In this document: in pieces, positions 16,578-24,655 of the stretch
Numbering within the stretch: the stretch's first letter is position 1
How the letters are laid out: every line of letters starts with the position of its first letter
NCBI RefSeq assembly: GCF_037080055.1
Contig: NZ_JBAOJI010000010.1
Location: 1 to 64,000, forward strand
From: Halovenus sp037080055
GTDB lineage: Archaea > Halobacteriota > Halobacteria > Halobacteriales > Haloarculaceae
Length of the DNA stretch: 64,000 nt
Reading direction: 5' to 3'
Position numbers and translations under genes: made by a program
The notes under the pieces: model-generated
Told to the model about the DNA's origin: nothing
Databases searched by the model: none
What the model saw: the letters and a program-made list of their open reading frames with translations, nothing else

Positions 16578-17417
16578 TCAGTTCACCTGCTCGTCAAGCT
16601 CCTCGACGAACTCCCGAACATCTTCCTGGTTCTCGTCGAGCCACTCGCGGTACCGCTCGCCGTCTGGACGGTTGTCGTACTCGAATTCGACTTCTCCGAG
16701 GCCACGAGACGCCATTCCACCGACGCGAGCCCTGTCTTCGAAAAGGTCGAGCGCGTGACCGAGACAGGCCGCTTCGATGTCTGAGTGGCCAGATCGAAGC
16801 GTCAGGTCGTGATGGAAGCGCGTTCCTGGGATGAACACTTGCACGTCGTATTTCATTTGCTGTGCCTCCTCACCATCTTGTTTGCCGCCGACGCGATCAT
16901 CTTGTCGCGTGTAAAACGTTTTATCGACGTACTCGAACACGGACTGGTCGGAGTCGCGTCCGGTGAATGATTGTGTTTCGACGGCGATCGGCAACAGTTG
17001 CCCCACGTCGAGGCGGCCTTCAACCATCTGATCCTCGATGGCTGTGCCGAGCAGTGAGAGCGGCGGGATGTGGTCACGGATGTTGTGTATCAGTCGCCGG
17101 TTGAGTTTCCCAGCGCCTGCCGTCCGCTCTAGCGATCCACCAGAGTACAGGGCGGCCGAAAGCGTGTCACTCACCTGCACTGGGTCGTCGTCCAAACTGA
17201 TCCGGTCAAGGAAGTCCTCAGCGAGCAGGTCTCGGAATTGCCCTCGAAGGCTGTTCCCTGAGATGACTGGAACATCCTCGTGATACACGTCGCCGTTGTC
17301 TCTGACTGCCATCTCCAGCGTTCGGAGTCTGATCTCCATACCGAAGTCTTCGTCGCTGCCGTGGCTGATTGGTGACTGTGCCTCGTACGTGCCGGTGATA
17401 TCTGTGACTGTCTTCAT
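16578..17417 (-). CDS. csf2: Type IV CRISPR Csf2 (Cas7 group backbone protein)
   Basis: Csf2 polymerises along crRNA as the backbone of the effector. The 279 residues show RAMP/Cas7 features: TYEAQSPISHGSDEDFGMEI as the first strand with the SHG turn, VPVISGNSLRGQFRDLLAED, the (I/V)-SGNSLRG motif seen in Cas7-type proteins, and GGMASRGLGEVEFEYD as the glycine-rich C-terminal loop. A middle part (SLLGTAIEDQMVEGRLDVGQ) is typical of Csf2. It is somewhat shorter than some described Csf2 proteins. Its start overlaps the small-subunit stop by 4 bp (ATGA). Confidence 0.85.
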   Translation of the reverse strand: MKTVTDITGTYEAQSPISHGSDEDFGMEIRLRTLEMAVRDNGDVYHEDVPVISGNSLRGQFRDLLAEDFLDRISLDDDPVQVSDTLSAALYSGGSLERTAGAGKLNRRLIHNIRDHIPPLSLLGTAIEDQMVEGRLDVGQLLPIAVETQSFTGRDSDQSVFEYVDKTFYTRQDDRVGGKQDGEEAQQMKYDVQVFIPGTRFHHDLTLRSGHSDIEAACLGHALDLFEDRARVGGMASRGLGEVEFEYDNRPDGERYREWLDENQEDVREFVEELDEQVN

Positions 17418-17779
17418 TCGTTGTCATCCTCGTTACCGCTGAGATTCATGTACTGTTCACGCATTTCGAGTACGACCAGCGCCTTGTGATTCCGGATAGT
17501 TCGAAGGAATTCCTGTGCAGTGCCGTTCTCGTCGTACTCGTAGATCGTTTCTCTGACACCGTCGATGCTGGCCAGTGAACGCATCCCCCACCGATCTGCC
17601 AGTCGTTGCGCAAACGATGCGACGGTGTCTGTCTGTGCTGCTGCGGCAATCCGAGAGGCGAACTCGTCGTCGAGGTCTCGGTGCGTGTCGATGCTATCGA
17701 AGTCAGTCTGGCAGAATACCGCGTACGCGATTGTCGCAGCATCCTGCACCTGTTCGAGATCTGTTTTTTCAATCGTCAT
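17414..17779 (-). CDS. cas11: Type IV-B small subunit (Cas11-like)
   Basis: The 121 residues are predicted mostly helical (DLEQVQDAATIAYAVFCQ, EFASRIAAAAQTDTVASFAQ, TAQEFLRTIRNHKALVVLEM), the expected form of a Cas11 small subunit. No enzymatic motif is present. The identification relies on size, helicity and position between csf1 and csf2, with an 11-bp overlap on the csf1 side and 4 bp on the csf2 side. Confidence 0.7.
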   Translation of the reverse strand: MTIEKTDLEQVQDAATIAYAVFCQTDFDSIDTHRDLDDEFASRIAAAAQTDTVASFAQRLADRWGMRSLASIDGVRETIYEYDENGTAQEFLRTIRNHKALVVLEMREQYMNLSGNEDDNE

Positions 17780-18521
17780 GTGTGGTGAGCGGGTCGTAGT
17801 CGTCTGTTAGTTCTGTCCGCGGCTGGTCGTCATCACTTCGAGAGAGTGTGAGCGCCAGTTCTAGGCAGGCAGTTCGTCGGTGTGGATCAATTACTTGGTC
17901 ACGATCGCGGTACGTTCCGCGCCCGATTTCACGCAAATTCCGGACTCGTGGTTCACCGGAGCGGATTTCGTCGAAGGTGAACCCGTGGAGTCGCAGGTCT
18001 TCGATCGCTGCAACAAGCTGTGAGAACACGCTCCAGTCGTCGATTCGCACCTGCTCTCTGTCGTATGCGACGGTGACGGTGTCATCGGTCGCGTTGACCG
18101 GTGTCCAGATGTACGAGTGGGATGATCGGATCGGGCTACTCGTGACGTGGACTGCAAACGGCGCGTCGATGTTTCCTCTTCGTAGCAATCGGAAGCTGTC
18201 GAGTAAGTCACCTGTGGATGGTGATTCGACACCGTCCGCGTGCGCTATCCAGTGACCTTGTTTGAACGTCCGCTGGTCCATCACCCATGCGCAGTGCTTG
18301 CAGACGTGGTCGGAGTCTGGAACTGCCAGCAATGGATCGTCGCTAAAGTATTTCTTTGATGTTGCTTTGTCGACTGACTGGCCGTCGGAATAGACGCCGC
18401 ACAGGCAGCAAACTCCGCTATCTGTGCGGTATTCAGCGGAAATACGTTCTGTATCTGCTAATACGTGTGTTGCGGACGGCGGGTCGGTTGCGATGGATTG
18501 TTGGGAGAGTTCACTCGGCAT
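17769..18521 (-). CDS. csf1: Type IV CRISPR Csf1 (Cas8-like large subunit with zinc finger)
   Basis: Csf1 is the signature large-subunit protein of type IV systems. The 250 residues carry a Cys4 zinc site (CCLCG at 38-42 and CKHC at 74-77), then DAPFAVHVTSSPIRSSHSYIWTPVN, which fits the conserved PF-hxhS-KH-hhR core of Csf1, and a helical C-terminal half (FSQLVAAIEDLRLHGFTFDEI). It is the first gene of the ten-gene unit. No HD, DinG helicase (csf4) or Cas6 gene is nearby, which with cysH points to subtype IV-B. Confidence 0.82.
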   Translation of the reverse strand: MPSELSQQSIATDPPSATHVLADTERISAEYRTDSGVCCLCGVYSDGQSVDKATSKKYFSDDPLLAVPDSDHVCKHCAWVMDQRTFKQGHWIAHADGVESPSTGDLLDSFRLLRRGNIDAPFAVHVTSSPIRSSHSYIWTPVNATDDTVTVAYDREQVRIDDWSVFSQLVAAIEDLRLHGFTFDEIRSGEPRVRNLREIGRGTYRDRDQVIDPHRRTACLELALTLSRSDDDQPRTELTDDYDPLTTHDD

Positions 18522-18639
18522 TCGAAGTTAGGTGTGTTGGTGTGTGTATTGGTTGATCTGGCGTGTGCGTTTCTGCGTCTCTATACGACTGGCTTTGGGG
18601 TGGTTCGGTGCTGTCTGTACTCAGTCATATCTCCTCCAT

Positions 18640-18652
18640 TGACTTATATGCT
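18640..18652 (-). promoter_or_regulatory. Possible promoter of the type IV-B operon
   Basis: On the minus strand CATATAAGTC gives a TATA element about 120 nt before csf1. A GGAGGAGAT run follows and then ATG with a 15-codon open frame, so a 5' leader of about 100 nt is possible. Only sequence form supports this. Confidence 0.35.
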
Positions 18653-18730
18653 TGAAAAATTCTGTAGCAGTTGAGTGACTGTGTTATTCACACTTGGGAG
18701 AAGAGTGTTTAACGAGAGGGCCTCGCCTAT

Positions 18731-18780
18731 GACGGCGACAGCCTCAATTGGGAGTACAAAGGCCCGGTCACCGAAGAGTA
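18731..18780 (+). repeat. Island-flanking direct repeat, right copy (3' stub of an HGPY-motif gene)
   Basis: The bases encode LAYDGDSLNWEYKGPVTEE and a TAA at 18779-18781, i.e. only the C-terminus of a relative of the gene at 11543. No upstream part of that gene is present. The copy is about 92 percent identical to 11837-11886, with differences partly synonymous, so it derives from a diverged paralogue or is an old duplication. It marks the right border of the CRISPR/Ibr island. Confidence 0.75.
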
Positions 18781-18794
18781 ACGCAACTCCCAAC

Positions 18795-18926
18795 CTACTT
18801 TTCGGCTTCTTTGCCTGTTCGGACTGTACACGCCGACACAGCGACTTTTGCTGAGACTTCATCTCCGACAGCAATTATTTCTTCAAGCGTCGTGAACTCG
18901 TCTCCGGACTTGACGTTATCTGCCAT
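18795..18926 (-). CDS. Small 43-residue protein, unknown
   Basis: ATG at 18926 opens MADNVKSGDEFTTLEEII and continues with AVGDEVSAKVAVSACTVRTG to a TAG at 18795-18797. Its acidic composition is haloarchaeal and the strand is otherwise free. It has no known motif and no neighbour in the same unit; it could also be a chance frame. Confidence 0.35.
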   Translation of the reverse strand: MADNVKSGDEFTTLEEIIAVGDEVSAKVAVSACTVRTGKEAEK

Positions 18927-18974
18927 ACTACGATCACGACACTCTAACGATATGAGTCTGTGGGTGACCTATAA

Positions 18975-18997
18975 TACACAGTTCTGCGGACTGTGTA
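18975..18997. promoter_or_regulatory. TACACAG/CTGTGTA dyad
   Basis: TACACAG at 18975-18981 and CTGTGTA at 18991-18997 with a 9-bp spacer, just past the 3' end of the AAA ATPase gene. One of a family of at least seven dyads between 19 and 52 kb. Confidence 0.5.
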
Positions 18998-19002
18998 CCT
19001 CC

Positions 19003-20871
19003 TCACTCCTCAAATTCGTCGAATGCGTCTTTCAAATCCTGATGCGCAATCACTGCCTTGTCCCGACCCAACGCTTTCTTCGCCGCGCTATTCACTAGCG
19101 ACTCTAAATCAGCGGCTGACAACCCATCTGTATGCGCAGCAATCCCCTTGATATCACGTTCTCCTAACTCGTGCTGTCGATCCCGGAGTTGCGCGCGCAA
19201 CACTGCCTCGCGCTGTTCTTGATCAGGCATCCCGATTTCAATTTTCTTATCGATCCGCCCAGACCGCGTTCCCGCCTCGTCAAGCGCATCAGCGCGATTT
19301 GTCGCGCCAATAAACACGATGTTATGATCCGTTGCTTCCTCAAGATGACTCAGGAACTCGTTCACGATTTTCTTATCTTCAGCGTGACTCCGCACCGCCG
19401 TTCGGTCTTTCAGCACCGTATCGAGTTCGTCGAGGAAAATCACCGCCCCACCGGTCACTTCCGCAATCTGCTTCGCTTCCGAGAACAACGCATTGACTTG
19501 TTCAGCTGATTCGTTAATCCATTTACTCTGCACGTCACCACCGCTCAACGCCACGAACGGGAACTTCAGTTCAGCGGCGAGCGCTTTCGCTAAGAACGTC
19601 TTCCCTGTCCCCGGCGGGCCGTGGAAAATAATGTTTGACGGAGTGACGCCGAGTGCTTCAGCTTCTTCTTGATGCGTTCGCAACGGTTTGATCACGTCTT
19701 CATCAAGTTCACGTTTCGCGTCCATCAGCCCGCCAACGTCACCGAAATCATGGTCTGGATCAGTCTGCCAGTCGTACTCAAATTCATTAGCTGTGATTCC
19801 CGGCTCACCACCCGCTTGCTCGTTAGCGGGTCCGTCTCTTGCTGATTGTTCCGTGCGATTCCCCTCGCCATCACGGGGTTGCTGGTGAGATGGATTCCGG
19901 CGTCCTGACGCGTCTGATCCCGGTTCTGAGTCCGAAGACGACGACTGTGAACCAGTGGTATCGTTGGATTGTCCGCCGGGTCCATCACCGTTTGATGCCT
20001 GCTGTTCCGGCGTAGCTGCTGACTCACTCTCCTCACGCTTGATTGGAGTTTGGAACTCGACGTTCTCGCCGAACGGCAACACATCCGGCATGGTTGCATC
20101 GACACGTGGCGCATCGTCTTGCGACGCTATGTCAACGCCTTGCTTGTCTAGTACTCGCCGCGGTTGCTGCTCTCGAATTGCGTCTCCTCCCTCGACGGGA
20201 GCGTGCTGCTGCACGAACTGGGTGTGGTGTTTCATTGCTCGCTCGCCAGCTGTCGCATCCTGCAGAATGAATAATATGCACGGGATCAGTAACGCGACGG
20301 CTGCTCCGGCTGTCGAAAGCAGCGATGGGGACCCGGTTGGAAACGACGAAAAGACGAGTTGTAGCGTTGGGCCTGTTTGCCCGTGCGCGTACGCAGCCAT
20401 TGTGAACGCGGTTGTCAGCCCGATCACGCCACCGATGCCGACAATCGCAAGATCGCCGCGTGGAAGCGATGTGAGAGGCGTAATTCGTTCGCTCACCAAT
20501 TCAGCAACGCGATAAAGAATCCCCGCACCAACCACTGCAAGCACCGACATGAGGAGTGCAGCGAACCACGAACTAGTTGCGATCACTCCATCGAGAATTA
20601 GCAAAGCAATCCCAAAGTAAGAGGCACCGATGCCGATTAAGAGTCCGGCGCTGAGCGTTATGAGGGCGTCGAGTTGGTGGATTGCAACGCTGGAACTACG
20701 CCGCTGTTGTGCGTCTCTAGGCCGGTCGTGTCCGCGCGCCGCATCGTGTTCACGACGGTGTTGAGGGTTGCCGTGCTCATCGGACGGATTTTGTTGGGCG
20801 GCATCACGCTGCTGGTTCGGGGAAGACTGGGCGTCCTCGTCGCGTTGTGACTGCGACTGGTCATGTGGCAT
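19003..20871 (-). CDS. Membrane-anchored AAA ATPase
   Basis: The 622-residue protein starts with a Q/R/H/D-rich hydrophilic stretch (1-60). About four membrane helices follow between 65 and 205 (ALITLSAGLLIGIGASYFGI, WFAALLMSVLAVVGAGILY and others), then a long polar linker, and a single AAA module from about 380. That has DVGGLMDAKRELDE, Walker A GPPGTGKT near 418, Walker B VIFLDELD near 477, and the second region of homology ATNRADALDEAG-RSGRID. It most resembles FtsH/Cdc48-type ATPase domains but ends after the lid, so no protease domain is present. Probable role: unfoldase or remodeller at the membrane for the element. It is the last of seven minus-strand genes that begin near 28.1 kb. 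Confidence 0.85.
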   Translation of the reverse strand: MPHDQSQSQRDEDAQSSPNQQRDAAQQNPSDEHGNPQHRREHDAARGHDRPRDAQQRRSSSVAIHQLDALITLSAGLLIGIGASYFGIALLILDGVIATSSWFAALLMSVLAVVGAGILYRVAELVSERITPLTSLPRGDLAIVGIGGVIGLTTAFTMAAYAHGQTGPTLQLVFSSFPTGSPSLLSTAGAAVALLIPCILFILQDATAGERAMKHHTQFVQQHAPVEGGDAIREQQPRRVLDKQGVDIASQDDAPRVDATMPDVLPFGENVEFQTPIKREESESAATPEQQASNGDGPGGQSNDTTGSQSSSSDSEPGSDASGRRNPSHQQPRDGEGNRTEQSARDGPANEQAGGEPGITANEFEYDWQTDPDHDFGDVGGLMDAKRELDEDVIKPLRTHQEEAEALGVTPSNIIFHGPPGTGKTFLAKALAAELKFPFVALSGGDVQSKWINESAEQVNALFSEAKQIAEVTGGAVIFLDELDTVLKDRTAVRSHAEDKKIVNEFLSHLEEATDHNIVFIGATNRADALDEAGTRSGRIDKKIEIGMPDQEQREAVLRAQLRDRQHELGERDIKGIAAHTDGLSAADLESLVNSAAKKALGRDKAVIAHQDLKDAFDEFEE

Positions 20872-20966
20872 GATACGCTTCCTATCGTATTGTTCTCGAT
20901 TTAGCAGGATAAACGCTCGTTTTCTCGCTCTGTCGCTGAACTAATCACGACACGAGATTCGGGAAA

Positions 20967-21644
20967 TCACAGCAGGAACAGCAACGCTGCCGTAGCGAGC
21001 AGAAACCAAATCACGACCGAATTCATCGCGTAATGCGCGGCGACAGCTGCTTCAAATCCGTCCCGGCGGTGAATTTGCTCGTACACCACGCCAGCGCTGA
21101 ACAGCGGGATCACAGCGTACAGCGGAATCCCGGCAAACATGTGTAACACAGCCCACACCGCGACTTTCGCGTAACTGCCGCGCCACAACTCTTCTTCGTC
21201 GATGACGAGTACGGCAAACGCGTACTGGAGTGCTGCGGCGAACGCGACCGTCGCTGCTGCAAGCAACACGAGTTCTGCCGGAGCTGACAGGACATCACCA
21301 AGCATCATCGCCGTGTTGTCAGCGGCTGTCCCGGCAGTATCGGGTTGTGAGCCGTCAGCAGCGGCTGTCTCAACCAGCGTGTTCAACGGCGCTGTGAACA
21401 CGTTCTCCCCGAGCAACCCCCATTCCAGCATCGGGATGTATGCTGTCACGCGCACCGCAGCGTACGCGACCGGTGCAACGACGCTGGCTACAACAACCAA
21501 GTACGCCGCGGTTCGTTTGCTGAGGCCTGCTCGAACGACGCTGAATCGGTCTCGAATGGATGCTGAATCACCCCTAGTGAACGGGACGGTTGCTGCTAAC
21601 ACGGTCAGCGCCCCGGTCAGCAGGCCGAGCGTTGCTCCCAGCAT
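20967..21644 (-). CDS. CPBP-type intramembrane protease-like membrane protein
   Basis: The 225 residues hold about six membrane segments. The last part contains the three CPBP/CAAX-protease marks in order: DEEELWRG (EExxxR-like), WAVLHMFAG (H in a helix) and AAHYAMNS (H then N). The EE pair and both His are present. In bacteria and archaea such proteases process membrane peptides and occur in bacteriocin or defence loci. It starts 2 bp after the upstream gene's stop. Substrate unknown. Confidence 0.6.
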   Translation of the reverse strand: MLGATLGLLTGALTVLAATVPFTRGDSASIRDRFSVVRAGLSKRTAAYLVVVASVVAPVAYAAVRVTAYIPMLEWGLLGENVFTAPLNTLVETAAADGSQPDTAGTAADNTAMMLGDVLSAPAELVLLAAATVAFAAALQYAFAVLVIDEEELWRGSYAKVAVWAVLHMFAGIPLYAVIPLFSAGVVYEQIHRRDGFEAAVAAHYAMNSVVIWFLLATAALLFLL

Positions 21645-21646
21645 TG

Positions 21647-22387
21647 TTACACAGTGGACGTGTTGCTGTCGTTGCTGTCGACGCGTTCGTCACCGGGCGC
21701 GGACGTGTGTTGCAGTGAATCCGCGCCGCCGGTCACTGCGCGGTGATCAACATCGAGTTCGTACCGGACACAGTACGATTCACCGTCGATGGTAACGTGG
21801 TGACGTAATCGCTCCAGTAATTCACCTTCTGTGATGCTGATTGGTGCCGTGACAGCCTGTTCGCCGCAAGTTGCAATCGCAACACACAGTTGTTGTGTGC
21901 GCGCCGCAGCGGGCTTGAAGAACGCTGTCGGTGGGACGCCTGCCGTTGAATTGTGTCCCGCGCCGCTGCGGCCAACGACGCTCCCGGTAACGTCGTCGTG
22001 GGTGAGGTACAGGACGTGTGGTTCTGCAGTGTCGTAAATCTCCGTGGACGCGTTCGTGCTGACTGCGCTGGTTGCTGACGGAGACGTGAGTTGCGTGTTG
22101 TGCGCAACAGTGTTGATGAGCGTTGAGACGGCGATTGTAACCGGCGTTCTGCTTTCGTCACCGTCACCGCCGGAGCCAGTGTGAGCGGCAGCGCCGAGTT
22201 CGTCGGCGTGATCTCTCCGGGTTGGTTGACCGGGGAGCAGCGTGGTTGTTAGCGTTTTCACCCAGGTTGTGATTGGTTTGATCAGAGATTTCGTGCCGTC
22301 GTCAGCGTCATCGGTGTCTTGTGAGGGTGGCGTCGTGGATATTGGGCACTGTGGTCCGCATGACTGTTCAGCTTGGTGATCTCGCAT
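21647..22387 (-). CDS. 246-residue protein of unknown function
   Basis: Low-complexity N-terminal half rich in T, S, D and A; more structured C-terminal part (TAFFKPAAARTQQLCVAIAT, ISITEGELLERLRHHVTIDG, SYCVRYELDVDHR) that looks like alternating strands and one helix. No motif recognised. It is tightly coupled (2-bp gap) to the CPBP-like membrane gene, so the two may form a unit. Confidence 0.55.
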   Translation of the reverse strand: MRDHQAEQSCGPQCPISTTPPSQDTDDADDGTKSLIKPITTWVKTLTTTLLPGQPTRRDHADELGAAAHTGSGGDGDESRTPVTIAVSTLINTVAHNTQLTSPSATSAVSTNASTEIYDTAEPHVLYLTHDDVTGSVVGRSGAGHNSTAGVPPTAFFKPAAARTQQLCVAIATCGEQAVTAPISITEGELLERLRHHVTIDGESYCVRYELDVDHRAVTGGADSLQHTSAPGDERVDSNDSNTSTV

Positions 22388-22486
22388 ATTTTACTGTAGG
22401 ACTGCGATCGTGGTAAGACCTCGAATCCTCGCTGAACGAAGATTGTCAGCGGGAGCCTCGTTCATTCTTCGATTTTCAAAGCGAAT

Positions 22487-22514
22487 GTCTCGGGGCTGGC
22501 CCGAGCCAGTTCAC
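22487..22514. repeat. Stem-loop family member (IS200/IS605-end-like)
   Basis: TCTCGGGGCTGGCCCGAGCC followed by AGTTCAC. It shares the CTCGGGGC core and the distal GTTCAC with copies at 36.3, 39.9, 42.7, 55.8 and 61.2 kb; this copy has an imperfect CTCGGGGCTGGCCCGAG stem. Confidence 0.45.
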
Positions 22515-22578
22515 GTGATGAGGAGAGACGGGGTCTCTTGACCCGACCCCACGGCAACTGTGTTTCCTTTTCGAGTAG

Positions 22579-24564
22579 TCACTGTGATGATGCGGATTCC
22601 GCTTGGTCAATCACGCGCGTCAGTTCCGCTAAGACTTGCTCACAGAGCGCAAACTCCCAGTTCCGATACGATTCGATTAATTGATGTTGACTGTGCTGCG
22701 GATCGCCGCTGTCTGCCCGAGGATTTTCCCCGCGATTCTCGACCGTCGGCATCGAATCCACCTCCCAAACGGTCGTGGCTGACGCCGATGCTTGCATGCG
22801 GTCCTGTTGTAATTCTGCAGCCCGCAGGACGAACTCGATTTGATCGCGGAGCTGTCTCAGTTCACCAATCGAGACGGTCTGTCCCTGCGGCTGCACGTCG
22901 TCGGTGCTTTGCCTTGTTTCCGTGACAGTCGCTGCATCCGATTCAGCGTCAGTCACCGCCACGCCAGCAGCTGCACTCGCATCTTCATCAAAACGTTCAT
23001 TCTCGCCGTCGTCGCCGTCGAGCGTCTCAGTGCCCGTGACAGAGTTAGTAGTGCGCTCACGACCGCTCATCGTACTCGCCGTGTCACTGTCGTCGTCAGT
23101 GCCAGGGGCGTCTCGTGAAGTGGTCGGGTCTGGAATTGATAACGCAGCAAGCGACAGGCTGTCACTCCGCACAATCCCGTTGATCATTTCATCAACAGGA
23201 GCGTCACCAGCGCGCGATCTGAGAAACGGAAGTACAGCAGCCGGTACGCTGTCGCCCGTCGTGGTCGCTGTGAACACGTCGGTCTGTTCATCGCGCGAGT
23301 CGCCCCATTTGAATTGCCGATACCAGGCGAAATCGTCGATGATGTGTTGGGCTCGATCTCCGACTTGCGACGGGTTGCTTTGCGCAGTTCCGACGCGATC
23401 CGCGATTTCTGCGTGCGTCGCATCCGACTCGGCGCACGCTAACAATTCAACGAGAACGCATTGCTGCTTCAAGGTGAAATCGCTGAATTCTTCGGTCTCT
23501 GCGGACTGCGATTGATCATCGTCATCGTCGTCACCGGGGTCCTGTGAGTCTGCCGTAGATTCATCATGCGGGGAGGCAGACGCAGACGCGTCTTCTGACT
23601 CGACACCGTCTCGTTCTTCCGCCTCAGAACCAGAGTCCGCATCCACGTCTCCAGACTGTGCCTGACTGGAAGACGGCGTGTTCTCGCTTCGATCCTGCGA
23701 TTCAATGCTGGAGTCATGCGTATCTTGCACTGATCGAGGCGGCGTGACAGCCCATTGCTCCGCGTCGATTTTGAACACGGTTGTCAATACGCGATTCACA
23801 GTTGTGGTTGACACTGACTGTGTTCCGACTTCGTCGGCGAGGTTGTTCACCGCGTCTGCGAGCGACCGATACGTGATCGTTTCTGGGGAGTCCCACGCCC
23901 AGTCGGTCGCTTCATCAGCAAGACACTGGAGTGCGCCTGCAACAACAACCTCATGCCGATGGTCGAGTGCACGTTCACGATATCGGCAATCAGCAGGCAC
24001 CTCACCGGGATCATATGACTGGAATCGTCGTGTGAATGCTGCACCGGCGTCGCCTTGTGTGTTGCCGCCATACACAGTTTCGATGTAGGTGCGGTGAGAG
24101 TCCCATGAATCCTGCTGCGCGCCTTCATCTTCCTCGTGCTCATCCTCCGCTCTATCTCTCTCCTCGTCTGTGTCTGTGTCTTCAAACGCCGCAGCAAGCA
24201 CTTCATGGCCGAGTCGTAACTCCGGAGAGGGGAAGACACACTCGCAGACTTGGCACGTGACATAGTCGTCGTCGAGAAGCAAGAATTCCGGTGGCCCGTG
24301 CCCGTCCGTCACCACGCTGTGCTCACCTATTGAATCTTCGTCAACACTCGCTGCTTCTTCCCCTGTCTCTGAGGCCGTCTCGCCAGTTGACTCCGTACGT
24401 GTCTGTGCGTGTTGTGATTCGAGTTTCTGTGTCCCTGATTTGTAATTAGAATACCTCGCAAATGGTGTTGTCGTGTCCTGCTCCGTGTTATCGTCCTCAG
24501 TCGGTTCAGTACGCGTTGTCTCGCCATTCTGTGCTTCACTAGAGGTGTTCTGATTCATCGTCAT
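22579..24564 (-). CDS. Large acidic protein with a zinc finger and HTH-like part
   Basis: The 661 residues are mostly D/E/S/T-rich low complexity with three ordered islands. One is a C2H2-like finger (CQVCECVFPSPELRLGHE, about 105-122). The next is a helical part near 205-275 (RYRERALDHRHEVVVAGALQ through VSTTTVNRVLTTVFKID). The third is a winged-helix-like region near 355-410 (FTLKQQCVLVELLACAESDA, THAEIADRVG). A DNA-binding role is likely from these parts. An 18-bp perfect palindrome (24592-24609) sits 28-45 bp before the ATG, at the TATA/BRE position, so the gene may be repressed or autoregulated through it. Confidence 0.6.
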   Translation of the reverse strand: MTMNQNTSSEAQNGETTRTEPTEDDNTEQDTTTPFARYSNYKSGTQKLESQHAQTRTESTGETASETGEEAASVDEDSIGEHSVVTDGHGPPEFLLLDDDYVTCQVCECVFPSPELRLGHEVLAAAFEDTDTDEERDRAEDEHEEDEGAQQDSWDSHRTYIETVYGGNTQGDAGAAFTRRFQSYDPGEVPADCRYRERALDHRHEVVVAGALQCLADEATDWAWDSPETITYRSLADAVNNLADEVGTQSVSTTTVNRVLTTVFKIDAEQWAVTPPRSVQDTHDSSIESQDRSENTPSSSQAQSGDVDADSGSEAEERDGVESEDASASASPHDESTADSQDPGDDDDDDQSQSAETEEFSDFTLKQQCVLVELLACAESDATHAEIADRVGTAQSNPSQVGDRAQHIIDDFAWYRQFKWGDSRDEQTDVFTATTTGDSVPAAVLPFLRSRAGDAPVDEMINGIVRSDSLSLAALSIPDPTTSRDAPGTDDDSDTASTMSGRERTTNSVTGTETLDGDDGENERFDEDASAAAGVAVTDAESDAATVTETRQSTDDVQPQGQTVSIGELRQLRDQIEFVLRAAELQQDRMQASASATTVWEVDSMPTVENRGENPRADSGDPQHSQHQLIESYRNWEFALCEQVLAELTRVIDQAESASSQ

Positions 24565-24591
24565 TGTGGTTGAGTATGGATGTTAGTTTGT

Positions 24592-24609
24592 CGACTGTGT
24601 ACACAGTCG
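24592..24609. promoter_or_regulatory. 18-bp perfect palindrome in promoter position
   Basis: CGACTGTGTACACAGTCG is centred about 36 bp upstream of the ATG at 24564. The core ACTGTGTACACAGT recurs exactly at 47681-47694 and 52102-52115. Confidence 0.6.
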
Positions 24610-24655
24610 CTGTCGACGAAATCGATGCTGAGTCGGTGAGAATCAACAACAGTGG

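Noticed and set aside
18571..18628. Leader peptide before csf1 (ATG preceded by GGAGGAGAT, 15 codons)
   Set aside because: Too short to support, and the predicted transcript start from the TATA element would fall at or after its ATG.
11907..19000. CRISPR array, cas1/cas2, cas6 or dinG beside csf1-csf3
   Set aside because: I looked on both strands and saw no repeat-spacer pattern and no such genes, which is in keeping with subtype IV-B.
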